Shown in pieces: positions 6,805 to 15,170 of a DNA stretch of 32,514 nucleotides. Under the pieces are notes generated by a model. The model was given only the letters and a program-made list of their open reading frames with translations, ran no database searches and was not told the DNA's origin. Source of the DNA: Leptolyngbyaceae cyanobacterium RU_5_1 (GTDB lineage: Bacteria; Cyanobacteriota; Cyanobacteriia; Leptolyngbyales; Leptolyngbyaceae); contig JAAUSG010000031.1 of NCBI GenBank assembly GCA_012034055.1, forward strand, positions 1 through 32,514, written 5' to 3'. Position numbers and translations under genes: made by a program. Each line of letters begins with the position of its first letter. The stretch's first letter is position 1.

Positions 6805-8691
6805 TCAGTTTTTGTAAACCGGAGCAGGCATGAGTAAGTGGCGACGTTCCAGCGCCGAGCCATTCCCACCCCCAAAAAGCTGCACGAATTCAGCCGTCGT
6901 ATAGGGGTTGTACCAGGACTGCAGATAGACTTGCTTTGGGATGATCAGCAAATCCACGTCTTGTTCTGCAACCACCCGCGCATTTCGCAGAGAGCCTCTA
7001 ATCGCTGACGTATTCCCAATCTGTACCCACGGTTGAGCCGGAACGGCCTGATAGCCTCCCAGGGGAAAGATCTTTAAACCAGCACTCATGGGAATGTAGA
7101 TAAAACTTGCGGGTGAGTTCGCTTCGAGCAACACCTCTCCTGCGTTCACGGTCATCAGTCTGACTTCAGAAAAAGCTTGGGTCAGGTTCAGGTGATCTAC
7201 TTTCTGCCCTGATTTGGCCATTTGACTCAGAATGGATTGTTGATCGTTCAGGTTCCAGACTGGTGCGATCGCGGACAGGTAGCGTTCAACCTCTGCCGTG
7301 TCTGCATTTTGCAAGGAAGCAACCGGACGACAAGCATCGGCGATCGCGGGATTAATTCGGCTCAGTTCCTCACACACCGCAACGGCAAATTCTGGGTTAT
7401 CATCCACCCCTTCCAGCAGGAGTTGCATGTCGCAGGCTAGCTTTTTCACAGGCAACGGGCTGCCAGAGTCAGCGGGCCGGGTGAAACTGCCAACCACATC
7501 TGCCTGGATGTCGTTGATTACAACAGCGGCGCTGTGAACTGCCCACTGAACCGCATCTGCACTGGAAAAGAAACCGCGATCGAAGGTGACGCGCAAATTT
7601 CCCTCTCGGTCTAAATCGCACCCCGTAATGTTTGCCTCTCCAGCCGAGATGGGATCTTTCCCTTCGAGTAGAAACAGTTTGCTGCCATCGGCCGATCGCA
7701 GTCCATAAACCGCGTTTGCCGTGTGGCGATTGACAAAGACTTCATAGCCTGCTGAGGTTTTAAAGGTCTGTCCGCGCTGTCGTAACGCATCGGCACAGCG
7801 GAGTGCCCGCAGCGTATCAATCACGTCCAGCACCAATACGTGCAAGTCGGGTTCTGAGCTAATTAACCACTGAAACGACTCCTGGACAAAATTCTGATAA
7901 TAGCGATCGAGATTGGGGTTGTTTGTCTGGGCATTTGGAGCTGCTGCCCATTGGGCCAGTTCTGTTGTTGCCTGTTCCAAATCATTCGTTAACCAGCTTA
8001 GAGTTTCTGCAGTGGATTTTTGCTGAGTCGCCTGAGTTAATTTCTGTTGTGCTTTTGCAAGTTGCTGCTGGTGATACAGGAGATGCAAGTCGGTATTGAG
8101 ACGGGTTTGCATCGTTTCTCGCAGCAGGTGTACATCGTTTAATATTGCGATCGAAATCTTGCTTTTGCTATGAGCGATCGACAGCGCCAGCATTTCCCGC
8201 AGCACGCATTGAGGCTTTTGATGCAATTTGCTAAGTGCAGGTAAGTTGCTGAGTCGCCAGGCAACATTGCCAGAGTTTTCCTGCCAGAGCAAATCAATCA
8301 AGGGATCAAATTCATGAGTGTAAACAAGTTGAGCAGCGAACTCTGGATGCATTGCTCGTCCAAAGGCAGAAAAGTCGCGCATCCCAATGTCATGGAGATA
8401 AGCCAGCATGACGCCATACCCCAGCATAAATTCCAACCGGCTCTCCTGACGTTCCGGAATTAATAATCCATTAATGTGCTGCAGAACTTGTGTAATTTTG
8501 CTGGCAATGTCCCGTCCGTGAACAATTCCATGATCAGAATAGAGAGCAACATGAGTGAGTGGATCTGCGAAGAAACTTTCATCATTGATGATTTCCTCCA
8601 GCATAGATTGCTCTGTCACTTTGCCATAGAAATTCGCTTCAATGTAGTCCGTGAAGTCCGCTGGCAAATGAATAGCGATCAGAGGTTTCAT
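6805..8691 (-). CDS. HD-domain phosphohydrolase-like protein with C-terminal cNMP-like sensor (628 aa)
   Basis: The start is the ATG at 8691 (MKPLIAIHLPADFTDYIEAN). The open frame further upstream runs into a repeat element. The N-terminal part holds an HD-type metal site: H54 and H58 (YSDHGIVHG), H100-D101 (AYLHDIGM), H115 (HPEF) and H174 (IAHSKSK). This suggests a metal-dependent nucleotide phosphohydrolase or phosphodiesterase. A glutamine-rich predicted coiled coil follows at about 200-255. The C-terminal part (about 505-610) looks like a cNMP/Crp-type beta-roll with an altered phosphate cassette. It lies downstream of the SulP transporter on the same strand, separated by a fold-back element, and overlaps the orphan sensor module. 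The substrate cannot be predicted. A role with the SulP gene is inferred from proximity only. Confidence 0.7.
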   Translation of the reverse strand: MKPLIAIHLPADFTDYIEANFYGKVTEQSMLEEIINDESFFADPLTHVALYSDHGIVHGRDIASKITQVLQHINGLLIPERQESRLEFMLGYGVMLAYLHDIGMRDFSAFGRAMHPEFAAQLVYTHEFDPLIDLLWQENSGNVAWRLSNLPALSKLHQKPQCVLREMLALSIAHSKSKISIAILNDVHLLRETMQTRLNTDLHLLYHQQQLAKAQQKLTQATQQKSTAETLSWLTNDLEQATTELAQWAAAPNAQTNNPNLDRYYQNFVQESFQWLISSEPDLHVLVLDVIDTLRALRCADALRQRGQTFKTSAGYEVFVNRHTANAVYGLRSADGSKLFLLEGKDPISAGEANITGCDLDREGNLRVTFDRGFFSSADAVQWAVHSAAVVINDIQADVVGSFTRPADSGSPLPVKKLACDMQLLLEGVDDNPEFAVAVCEELSRINPAIADACRPVASLQNADTAEVERYLSAIAPVWNLNDQQSILSQMAKSGQKVDHLNLTQAFSEVRLMTVNAGEVLLEANSPASFIYIPMSAGLKIFPLGGYQAVPAQPWVQIGNTSAIRGSLRNARVVAEQDVDLLIIPKQVYLQSWYNPYTTAEFVQLFGGGNGSALERRHLLMPAPVYKN

Positions 8692-8702
8692 GACGATTTT
8701 TC

Positions 8703-8894
8703 TTAGAGGATGTTTTAAAAGTCCTACTGTCTGTAGCAAAACGTGAAAGATCCCCCTTTTCTTGTATGCCCGAAGGGCTTTAAACCCCCTTAACAAGGGG
8801 GACTTTGAACCGATTTCCCCCCTTATTAAGGGAGGCTAGGGGGGATCGCTGAGTGCTTAACATCACAAACCATACCTTTGCAAACATCCTCTTA
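8703..8894. repeat. Fold-back element between SulP and HD genes
   Basis: Outer arms TTAGAGGATGTTT (from 8704) and AAACATCCTCTTA (8882-8894) are inverted copies with one mismatch. Inside lie GATCCCCCTTTT (8750-8761) and an opposing GGGGGGATC (8837-8846), and a CCCCCTTAACAAGGGGG hairpin (8785-8801). It lies at the 5' side of the HD gene and may act as a terminator or attenuator between the two genes. Confidence 0.7.
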
Positions 8895-8913
8895 CAAACC
8901 CTGTCTCTCCAGA

Positions 8914-11131
8914 TTAGCGCGTTAGGCTGGTCAGTTCTTGTTGTAAGTAAGTCAGACGGTTTGCCAGAAGAGCGTTCATCCATTCACTAAATAAGGCCGC
9001 AACTTCGGGTTGTTCATTCCGCATTCGGTTCAAGGCTTGGGTGCGAAGACGGTAAAGGGTGCTGGGTTGGCTGGCGATCGCAGACAGCGCGTAGGGAATT
9101 TGGGTATAGAATTCCACTTCACCCACCGTTGTCCCCGCGCCCAGCGCTTGTATCCGCTGTTCTTTGCCGTTCTTGAGATCGATCACCGTCCTAATTTCCC
9201 CCGACTCAACAAAGTAAAGTGCCTCTGGGGTATCTCCCTGATGAAATAGATAGTTTCCCGCTTCGATCTGCATCGATTCTAAATACTTCATCAGTCTGGA
9301 GATTTGCTTACTGTCCTCCACGGTGAGGAATGTCTTTAATTGCAGCGATAGCGGTAAGAACCGGGAGCGACGATATTTACTGGCTTCCAACAGTTGGTTC
9401 TCACACCACTCCATGCCGCGATCGAGGTCAGAGAACACCTGAAAGTGAGGACTATCCGGCGTCAATGCTCCCCCTTGACGCAGGGAATGTTCCAGCGCTG
9501 GCGATAGATTGGTGAGAATGAGCTGGAGCTGCTGTTTATGAGCGAATTGCTTGAGTTTGACAAAGCTAACCACCGCCGAGGAATCCAGTCCAGTCACCCA
9601 ATGAAAATCAAGCACGATGAATTGCAGGATCGGTGGACTGGGGGCATAAACACGCTGACGGATCTGGGTTAGCAACCGATGGGCTGTCCCAAAAAAGATG
9701 AATCCCTGCAGGGTCAACACATAAATCTGCTCCCCTTGTTCACGCAGCATTCGCTCCTGGTTAAATGGGCGTTTGCGATGACTACTGAAACTGGCTCCAG
9801 ACAGCGTATAACGAGCGACATCAATGCGACTGTAATTCAGAACAAACAGACTAATGGAGATCACTAAACCGACAAATACACCCATAACAAACCCAAACAA
9901 AACCACGATCGCCATAATCAACAACACGATCGCGTAGTCCACTTTGGGCAACTTAAACCAACCATCATACAATTGCAAGACCAGCAACTCTAACCCAATG
10001 AACAACAGCAAACCACCCAGAACCAACTTCGGAAAGAAGGACAAAAAAGACACACCGATGAGCAAAAACATCAGGTAGATCAGTGCCACAATCACCCCGA
10101 CCCACCGGCTTTTGACTCCCATTTTTTCGGGCAGTAGCGATGTGACAGCGTGGCTGCCGACCATACCGCCTAGCAAACCAGAAAGCAAACAGCCAACTCC
10201 GGTTGCCTGCAAGTCCTGATTCAGGTCCATATCTCGTTCAGACACCAACTCCAACACACTGGAAACCAGTAGCAGTGAAAGGGGTGTGACGAACATCAAG
10301 GTTGTGATATGCCCCAACTGGGGGACGATCGCAGACCAGTTGGCATGCGATAACGCCAATACGCTGAATGACTTCCACATACTCGTTTCAGGAAACGGAC
10401 CTAACAACCAGCCCGTCTGGGATGCTTGAGCGATCGACGTATGGGTGAGCCATAAGACCAGGTAAAACAGCGCGATCGCGGCAACAGCACTGACCGGTAA
10501 GAGCCAGAAGGGCATGAAACGGCGGGTAATCAGCACGAGCAGCACGGCATACACGAGAGCCGGAAGCCAACGCAGCAGCATGTCTGCCTGAAAGAGGGGA
10601 ACCAGGGTTGTCCAACTCAGGCTCAAATTGGTCAAGACCAAACAGCTACCACTGGTGATCAAAAAATCCGATTCCTGCCAGAAACCCACCCACCACTGGG
10701 TAGGGAAGGAACCGAATTAGCTCACCCAGTTTGAAGTGTCCCAGCGCAAACAAGAATGCGCCAGTCAGCAGTGAGGACAGGGCGATCGCCACAATGATGG
10801 TCAGCAACGTGTCCTCGCGGGTTGCAGTGGCAGGCATGGATTGGGCGATCGCGCCAGCCATTGCCCCCAAAATCGTCACCTGTTCCGCAAGCGGAAAGGC
10901 AATCAGTCCGACAAACGAGCTACGCATTGCCAAAACGCTGCCAACGACTGCTGCACTGAGCATCGTCATGCTAATTCCAACGGGCAAAAATGACTCTAGC
11001 GATCCCGCAAACACCAGGGCTGCCATTGGAATAATCTCAGTCAGCACCATCGTTACCCCCATCACTACACCTGCTGCGAGGATGGGAAGCCAAGGTTGGG
11101 TCTGCAATTCCTGTTTCAATGACGAAAACAT
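8914..11131 (-). pseudogene. SulP/SLC26 anion transporter with STAS and cNMP-like domains, single frameshift
   Basis: Start ATG 11131 (MFSSLKQELQTQPW) with a good ribosome site (GAGGTG, 5 bases upstream). The first part (to 10646) gives the N-terminal membrane helices up to PVVGGFLAGIGF, then goes out of frame. The second part resumes with FLITSGSCLVLTN in another frame and runs through the remaining helices, a STAS domain (FIVLDFHWVTGLDSSAVVSF) and a Crp-like sensor (HQGDTPEALYFVESGE, GEVEFYTQ). The break lies at a run of six A on the plus strand (10661-10666); five would restore a continuous protein of about 738 residues. SulP proteins move sulfate, bicarbonate or other anions across the cytoplasmic membrane; the substrate here is unknown. 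The sensor lacks the usual phosphate-binding arginine. The frameshift could be sequence error or true decay. Confidence 0.85.
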
Positions 11132-11398
11132 CGCCTCACCTCTTATCATTAGTAGGATGTAAGGGTTCGATAGTTGATGGTTATTCACATCATTCTTCTG
11201 ATTAAAAATCATTGCATTAATGGCGATGGTTGAAACAGGTTCACACTATTTTTTTATAAACGCTAAAATCTTGACCCGTTGTTTCATTGCCAATAGATGC
11301 AATCACATTCAGACGAGCAAAAACTAGGATGTTATGATATTGTCAGGTTTTTTATCAACATTTAGACACGAATTAGGTAGCGTTTGAGGGCTACATGC

Positions 11399-11980
11399 AT
11401 GGCTCAAATATTTGGAAATTTCAGTGATCAACTGTCTGTTAGTCAAGAATATTTGACGATTGTTTTGTCCCCCAGTTCTGCTCCCTTACAACAACGCTGG
11501 CATAACAACGGTTTGTCGGCTGATTTTATGGCGGACTATTTCGCCACCTTTTTTCCTAGAAGCGAGGAGTCAGTCTCAAACAACAACAGCAAAGTCAAGA
11601 TAAAAAGTATCGTTAGCTTTATCGCAAATGAATTGTTAGAGAATTCAATGAAATTCAGTGATTATGCAACTGGTTATCCCATTAGTATCACGTTGCAATT
11701 GCATGAAGATGGGCTTGTTTTTCTGGCAACCAACAGTCTTAATGTTCATGCTGTCCATCACTTTCAGTCCCTGATCCAGGAGATAACGGCTGGAGATCCC
11801 CGTGAACTGATGATTCACCGATTAGAGAAGAACTTTGAGGAGCAAAACAATGATACCTCTGGCTTGGGGCTGTTAACCATGATGAGTGACTATTTGGCCA
11901 GGATAGGCTGGAAGTTTGAGACGATTCAGAAAGATCCGGAAATTGTTACTGTGACAACGATGGTGTCCTTAGGGCTGTAG
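11399..11980 (+). CDS. GHKL/HATPase-like anti-sigma type regulator (193 aa)
   Basis: The start is the ATG at 11399 (MAQIFGNFSDQL), preceded by TGAGGG 10 bases upstream. The central segment FIANELLENSMKFS (residues 74-87) has the N-box layout of GHKL ATPases, with E78, E81 and N82. A later SGLGLLTMMSDYL acts as the glycine-rich G-box. It resembles the small kinase-like ATPases that pair with STAS proteins in partner-switching systems, such as the sigma regulatory factors near icfG in Synechocystis (family knowledge from memory). The STAS gene follows 51 bases downstream, which supports a kinase/antagonist pair. The gene is divergent from the SulP transporter, sharing a 267-base promoter region. 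The target sigma factor or enzyme is not in the window. Confidence 0.75.
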   Translation: MAQIFGNFSDQLSVSQEYLTIVLSPSSAPLQQRWHNNGLSADFMADYFATFFPRSEESVSNNNSKVKIKSIVSFIANELLENSMKFSDYATGYPISITLQLHEDGLVFLATNSLNVHAVHHFQSLIQEITAGDPRELMIHRLEKNFEEQNNDTSGLGLLTMMSDYLARIGWKFETIQKDPEIVTVTTMVSLGL

Positions 11981-12031
11981 TTGTCTAAGTTGTGATGGGT
12001 CGAGATCTGCAAAAATAGAGGGTTTAAGGGA

Positions 12032-12376
12032 ATGGAGATTACAACTGAGAAATATAGCGTCCAGTACGATGCAACGGCCAAAATTGTCACCTGTCGGGGC
12101 GCTCTACGATTAGCCGGGATGGACGAATACGCGCCTATTGTGCAGTTACTCGATCAGGTGATTGAAGATCATCCATCCATTCTGATGCTGAATTTGCAAG
12201 AGTTAGAATTCCTGAATAGTTCGGGAATCAATGTGTTGTCAAAGTTTGTCCTAAAAGTACGAGGGCAAAAGGATATACGTCTAGTTGTGCAAGGCTCAAA
12301 TGCCATTACCTGGCAGGAACGGTCTTTAACAAACCTACAGCGTCTGATGCCGCAGTTGGAATTAACGTGGGAGTAG
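12032..12376 (+). CDS. STAS-domain anti-sigma factor antagonist-like protein (114 aa)
   Basis: A single STAS domain with the diagnostic loop LEFLNSSGINVLSKF, in which Ser63 or Ser64 is the likely phosphorylated serine. AAGGGA directly precedes the ATG. In partner switching, an anti-sigma-type kinase phosphorylates this serine and so releases or frees its target. The ATPase gene immediately upstream is the natural kinase candidate. The phosphatase (PP2C type) is absent from the window. The stop codon TAG (12374-12376) lies inside the first inner arm of a fold-back repeat, so the element abuts or replaced the original gene end. The last residues LELTWE look like a natural terminus. Confidence 0.82.
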   Translation: MEITTEKYSVQYDATAKIVTCRGALRLAGMDEYAPIVQLLDQVIEDHPSILMLNLQELEFLNSSGINVLSKFVLKVRGQKDIRLVVQGSNAITWQERSLTNLQRLMPQLELTWE

Positions 12377-12467
12377 GGGCAGGTTTTGCCAAAGGCCTCG
12401 TTAAGCTGCCCAAATTGTCTACCAAACCTGCCCCTACAGCGATCGTCCATCACCAGGAAATTTACAG
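12373..12467. repeat. MITE-like fold-back element, copy 2 (left outer arm lost)
   Basis: Inner arms GTAGGGGCAGGTTT (12373-12386) and AAACCTGCCCCTAC (12424-12437) are perfect inverted repeats. The right outer arm (12449-12467) matches that of the copy at 5941-5960. The left outer arm is not recognisable; that position is the 3' end of the STAS gene. Matching substitutions in both inner arms (GGGG/CCCC instead of AGGG/CCCT) show that pairing is kept. Confidence 0.78.
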
Positions 12468-12478
12468 GTGGAAGGACT

Positions 12479-13735
12479 TTACTTTTCGGTAAATGTCCAC
12501 ACACCACTCCAGTTAGCAGGAACCCCTTTTTCTAAAAGTTGCTGAATCCGCTCCAGGTAAAGCCTGGCAGTTTTGTCTTGGGGATTTCTCTCCAGTACCA
12601 CTTCAAAATGCTTTTTTGCATTACCAAAGTTACCTTGACAGTACTGCTGGCAGCCCTGCTCAAAGATGTTCGATGTTTGAATTTTTAGAGTCCGAATTGG
12701 CTCTACCTCTGCATCCAGCACCTCATAAATGGCGATCGGTTCTGTCCAGCCTTTGACGATCGCCCGATCCACGAAGCGAATCTGGTACTGTTCAGGATGA
12801 TTCAGGCGTTGGCGCACCTCTTCTGAAATCAATACCGATACTCCATAATGCTTGGTCAATCCTTCCAGGCGGGCCGTAAGCGTGACGTTGCTCGATAAAG
12901 CATCTCCCTCAATCCGGTTTATTTCTCCCACCATACCCACCATCATGTGCCCAGCATGGATGCCAATCCCAACATTGAGCGGTAAATATCCCTTTGCTGC
13001 GCGTCTCTGATTATAATCTTGCACTTGCTTGAGCTTGGCAATTCCTGCCTGAATGGCATCATCAACCCCGTCCGGAAAAATTGCCATCAAGCCATCGCCC
13101 AGGTACTTGACGATGAATCCATTGTGATTGCGAATCTCTGGACTGACTCGTCTTAAATAAGCATTGATGAAGTCAAAGCTTTCTTGAGGCGTCATTTTCT
13201 CAGAAAAGCTGGTGAACGAGCGAATATCGGAAAACATGACTGCCATCTCTTTGCTGACATGATCGCCGAGCTGGACATCCGCAATACTCTCTTTCTGTAA
13301 AAACTTCAGAAACTCATTCGGAATAAAGCGGCTACAAGCATTGAGGAGTTCTTCCAGGCGTTGATTTAGCTCAACGAGTTCCTGTTCACGGGCGTTCACA
13401 GTCTGCACCATGTGGGTGAAGACCTGTGCCAGTTCCCCCAACTCATCATGACGCTCGGCTACATCCGCCAGATTTTGGGGTTGGAAGGTGCCGTTCTTGA
13501 CCGCGATCGCCGCATGGGTCACTTTCCCGACCTGCTGGATGTACCCTTGCAGTTCTCGATTCTTTTGATCGATCTGGTTTTCAAGGGTCGTCGAATGCTC
13601 TGTAACGATTTCCAACAGCATCTCCAGGCTGTTTTTTTCATCTTCAACGTCTTCAACTTTCTGGATCAGATCTTGCAGTTGTGCCTTCAGCGCCTCTTGA
13701 GGCTGCCGATCTTGAGAAATTGTTTTGGACTCCAT
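12479..13735 (-). CDS. Class III adenylate/guanylate cyclase with HAMP-like linker and TPR-like tail (418 aa)
   Basis: The start is chosen at ATG 13735 (MESKTISQDRQPQEALK); the frame extends to a TTG at 13828. Order: coiled coil (about 15-70), HAMP-like linker (about 75-117, with DVAERHDELGELAQVF), coiled coil, cyclase domain (about 155-345) and a short tetratricopeptide-like tail (about 365-405). Metal-binding D170 (MFSDIRSF) and D214 (YLGDGLMA) are present, as are K210 and R289. The specificity position D is Ser282 and the transition-state Asn is Thr285 (read SSNVTLTARLE where relatives have SDNVNLTARLE), so activity or base preference is open. No membrane helix is seen, so it is probably cytoplasmic. 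It is convergent with the STAS gene and may supply the nucleotide for the cNMP-like proteins nearby (inference). Confidence 0.86.
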   Translation of the reverse strand: MESKTISQDRQPQEALKAQLQDLIQKVEDVEDEKNSLEMLLEIVTEHSTTLENQIDQKNRELQGYIQQVGKVTHAAIAVKNGTFQPQNLADVAERHDELGELAQVFTHMVQTVNAREQELVELNQRLEELLNACSRFIPNEFLKFLQKESIADVQLGDHVSKEMAVMFSDIRSFTSFSEKMTPQESFDFINAYLRRVSPEIRNHNGFIVKYLGDGLMAIFPDGVDDAIQAGIAKLKQVQDYNQRRAAKGYLPLNVGIGIHAGHMMVGMVGEINRIEGDALSSNVTLTARLEGLTKHYGVSVLISEEVRQRLNHPEQYQIRFVDRAIVKGWTEPIAIYEVLDAEVEPIRTLKIQTSNIFEQGCQQYCQGNFGNAKKHFEVVLERNPQDKTARLYLERIQQLLEKGVPANWSGVWTFTEK

Positions 13736-14223
13736 AATGCTCACTTTTGTCCGTGTCGGTTCAGGCAACTGCCAACCATCAAGGGGTGAGAGAGACCTGA
13801 CAGGTTTTTCCAGGATGGTTATCTGCAATCCAGAGCTGCAATGGCTATGACGTTTGCGGCTGTGACGTTTGCAACTTGACAGTAGATGCTTGAGTATCCA
13901 TTGTCACCGTACCTCATCTATTTGCAAATTGGTATAGCTGAGAGAAATTTTATTGTAAGGTTTAATACCACCGAGAACGTAATTGCGAGTGTGTTGCAGC
14001 GTCCTTACGGATTAGCAGGACTTACGCAAGTGACCAAAAGTCTTGTGTTTAGACTGGTAATGGGTAGTGGGTAGTGAGTAATGGGTAATTGGCTGAATGT
14101 CCGATTACCGGTTACCAATGACCCAATACCTACGTCAGGTCTATCATGGTTTGCACGGGTTCAGGAACGTAGTGCAGAATACCACTGAAACGACCTGCCT
14201 CAGTAGTTATGCAAAATAAGCGG
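13736..14223. other. Non-coding region between cyclase and sufR
   Basis: Part of the first 90 bases could belong to an N-terminal extension of the cyclase. The remainder shows no credible gene; a 62-codon TTG-started frame at 13886 lacks a recognisable protein. The region contains the simple fold-back repeat at 14056-14130. Confidence 0.6.
14056..14130. repeat. GGTAATGGGTAGTGGG / ATTACC fold-back repeat
   Basis: Repeated GGTAGTGGGTAG-type units are followed by opposed CCGATTACC and ACCCAATACC units. This is the same low-complexity family as the tracts at 483-548 and 14921-14984. Confidence 0.5.
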
Positions 14224-14874
14224 TCACTTTGGTTGGATTAGGTAGCCACAGCGATGTTCGCCATTGACGATCCAGTGTGTGCGTTCAACGGTACAGTGTT
14301 GCAGGGCAGCCGCAAACATTTCCAACTCATGACCACAAACGCTGGGGAAAATTTCAGCAATGTGGGAGATGGCGCAGTTGTATTCAGTGAGAATGAAGCG
14401 ATCGCCTTCCTCGACTTCTTCAACATCAATGGGATGACATTCGGCCATGTAGCCTTCAGCACGACGCAGTTCCACCAGGCGATCAACACGCTGTTTCAGG
14501 GAACCATTGCCGATGCGATCGCGATACTCGGCGGCTTTTCGTTCCCACTGTCTGCGCAAAATCGAGCTGACCTGCTCCTTGCCAACCGTTTCTGCCAGGG
14601 TATCCAGCAGAGAAACCGCGAAATCATCATAGCGATCGGGGAAACGTTCCCGACCGGCTTTGCTCAAGGCATAAATGTGGTTGGGACGCCCCATTCCTGT
14701 CTGGATCGCCTGATGGATAATCAATCCTTCTACTTCCAAATCCTTTAAATGGCGACGAACGGCTTGCGGGCTAATCTGCAAACTCTCAGCCAGTTCTTGC
14801 GCTGTGGCTTGTCCCTGCTTCAGGAGGTGATGCAGGATGTCCAGTTTCGTAGAGGGCTGTTGAGTTGTCGTCAT
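14224..14874 (-). CDS. sufR: SufR, iron-sulfur dependent repressor of the suf operon (216 aa)
   Basis: The start is the ATG at 14874 (MTTTQQPSTKLDILHHLL), giving 216 residues, which as I recall is the length of Synechocystis SufR. An N-terminal winged helix-turn-helix (AQELAESLQISPQAVRRHLK, residues 26-44) binds DNA. The C-terminal part carries C167, C180, C194 and C209, with the exact C-x12-C-x13-C-x14-C spacing expected for the cluster-binding region of the family. When it carries its Fe-S cluster it represses sufBCDS. Cluster loss under iron or oxidative stress relieves this (family knowledge). The gene is divergent from ftrC-sufB, and two matching palindromes lie between. The protein therefore probably also represses itself. 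Confidence 0.95.
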   Translation of the reverse strand: MTTTQQPSTKLDILHHLLKQGQATAQELAESLQISPQAVRRHLKDLEVEGLIIHQAIQTGMGRPNHIYALSKAGRERFPDRYDDFAVSLLDTLAETVGKEQVSSILRRQWERKAAEYRDRIGNGSLKQRVDRLVELRRAEGYMAECHPIDVEEVEEGDRFILTEYNCAISHIAEIFPSVCGHELEMFAAALQHCTVERTHWIVNGEHRCGYLIQPK

Positions 14875-14920
14875 TCTCTTATCAGGATAAAGCCGACAAG
14901 CAAGAAAGATAGGGTTTACG

Positions 14921-14984
14921 TGGGTAATAGGTAGTTGGCAATGGGTAATCAACCGTTTAGCTAACTCCCCATCACCGATTACCA
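14921..14984. repeat. TGGGTAATAGG / ACCGATTACC fold-back repeat
   Basis: Third tract of the simple repeat family. It lies just upstream of the sufR start and would fall within its 5' untranslated region. Confidence 0.45.
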
Positions 14985-15015
14985 GCTTAACCTCAAGACT
15001 TTCGTCAATCTGCGT

Positions 15016-15049
15016 AAATCCTAAAGGTGTACCTTTACCTTTAGGATTT
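15016..15049. promoter_or_regulatory. Perfect 13-bp inverted repeat in the sufR-ftrC promoter region
   Basis: AAATCCTAAAGGT (15016-15028) and ACCTTTAGGATTT (15037-15049) flank an 8-base loop. It directly abuts SufR palindrome 1. It could be an operator or a hairpin in the sufR leader. No known binding consensus is recognised in it. Confidence 0.55.
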
Positions 15050-15070
15050 TAACAACACTATTGTTGTTAA
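15049..15070. promoter_or_regulatory. SufR operator 1 (CAAC-N6-GTTG)
   Basis: CAAC at 15053-15056 and GTTG at 15063-15066 are separated by six bases, inside an 8-bp-arm palindrome (TTAACAAC...GTTGTTAA). This is the SufR recognition pattern reported for Synechocystis. It is the sufR-proximal of the two sites. Confidence 0.82.
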
Positions 15071-15094
15071 AGTACCTTACAATTTACAATGAAG

Positions 15095-15128
15095 TTAAAC
15101 AACAACCGTGTTGGTTTAATTATAGAAT
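15095..15128. promoter_or_regulatory. SufR operator 2 and suf operon -10 region
   Basis: CAAC (15100-15103), six bases, then GTTG (15110-15113), with TTAAAC/GGTTTAA flanks that extend the symmetry. A TATAGAAT sequence (15121-15128) lies 7 bases downstream and makes a good -10 element. The operator would then cover the -35 and spacer, consistent with repression of ftrC and sufB. The -10 assignment is inference. Confidence 0.75.
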
Positions 15129-15170
15129 CTGTTTGTTACATTGTCGCCTTATTACACAGTTGCCTGCCAG

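Noticed and set aside
6805-6815. Programmed -1 frameshift fusing the HD protein with the orphan sensor module
   Set aside because: The site has five A but not a standard slippery heptamer, and no downstream structure was noted. A simple frameshift or separate gene is as likely.
10661-10666. Transcriptional slippage at A6 rescuing the SulP protein
   Set aside because: A run of six is short for efficient slippage. Sequence error is the simpler explanation.
13886-14074. 62-codon frame between the cyclase and sufR
   Set aside because: TTG start, no ribosome site, ends in a simple repeat and shows no family resemblance.
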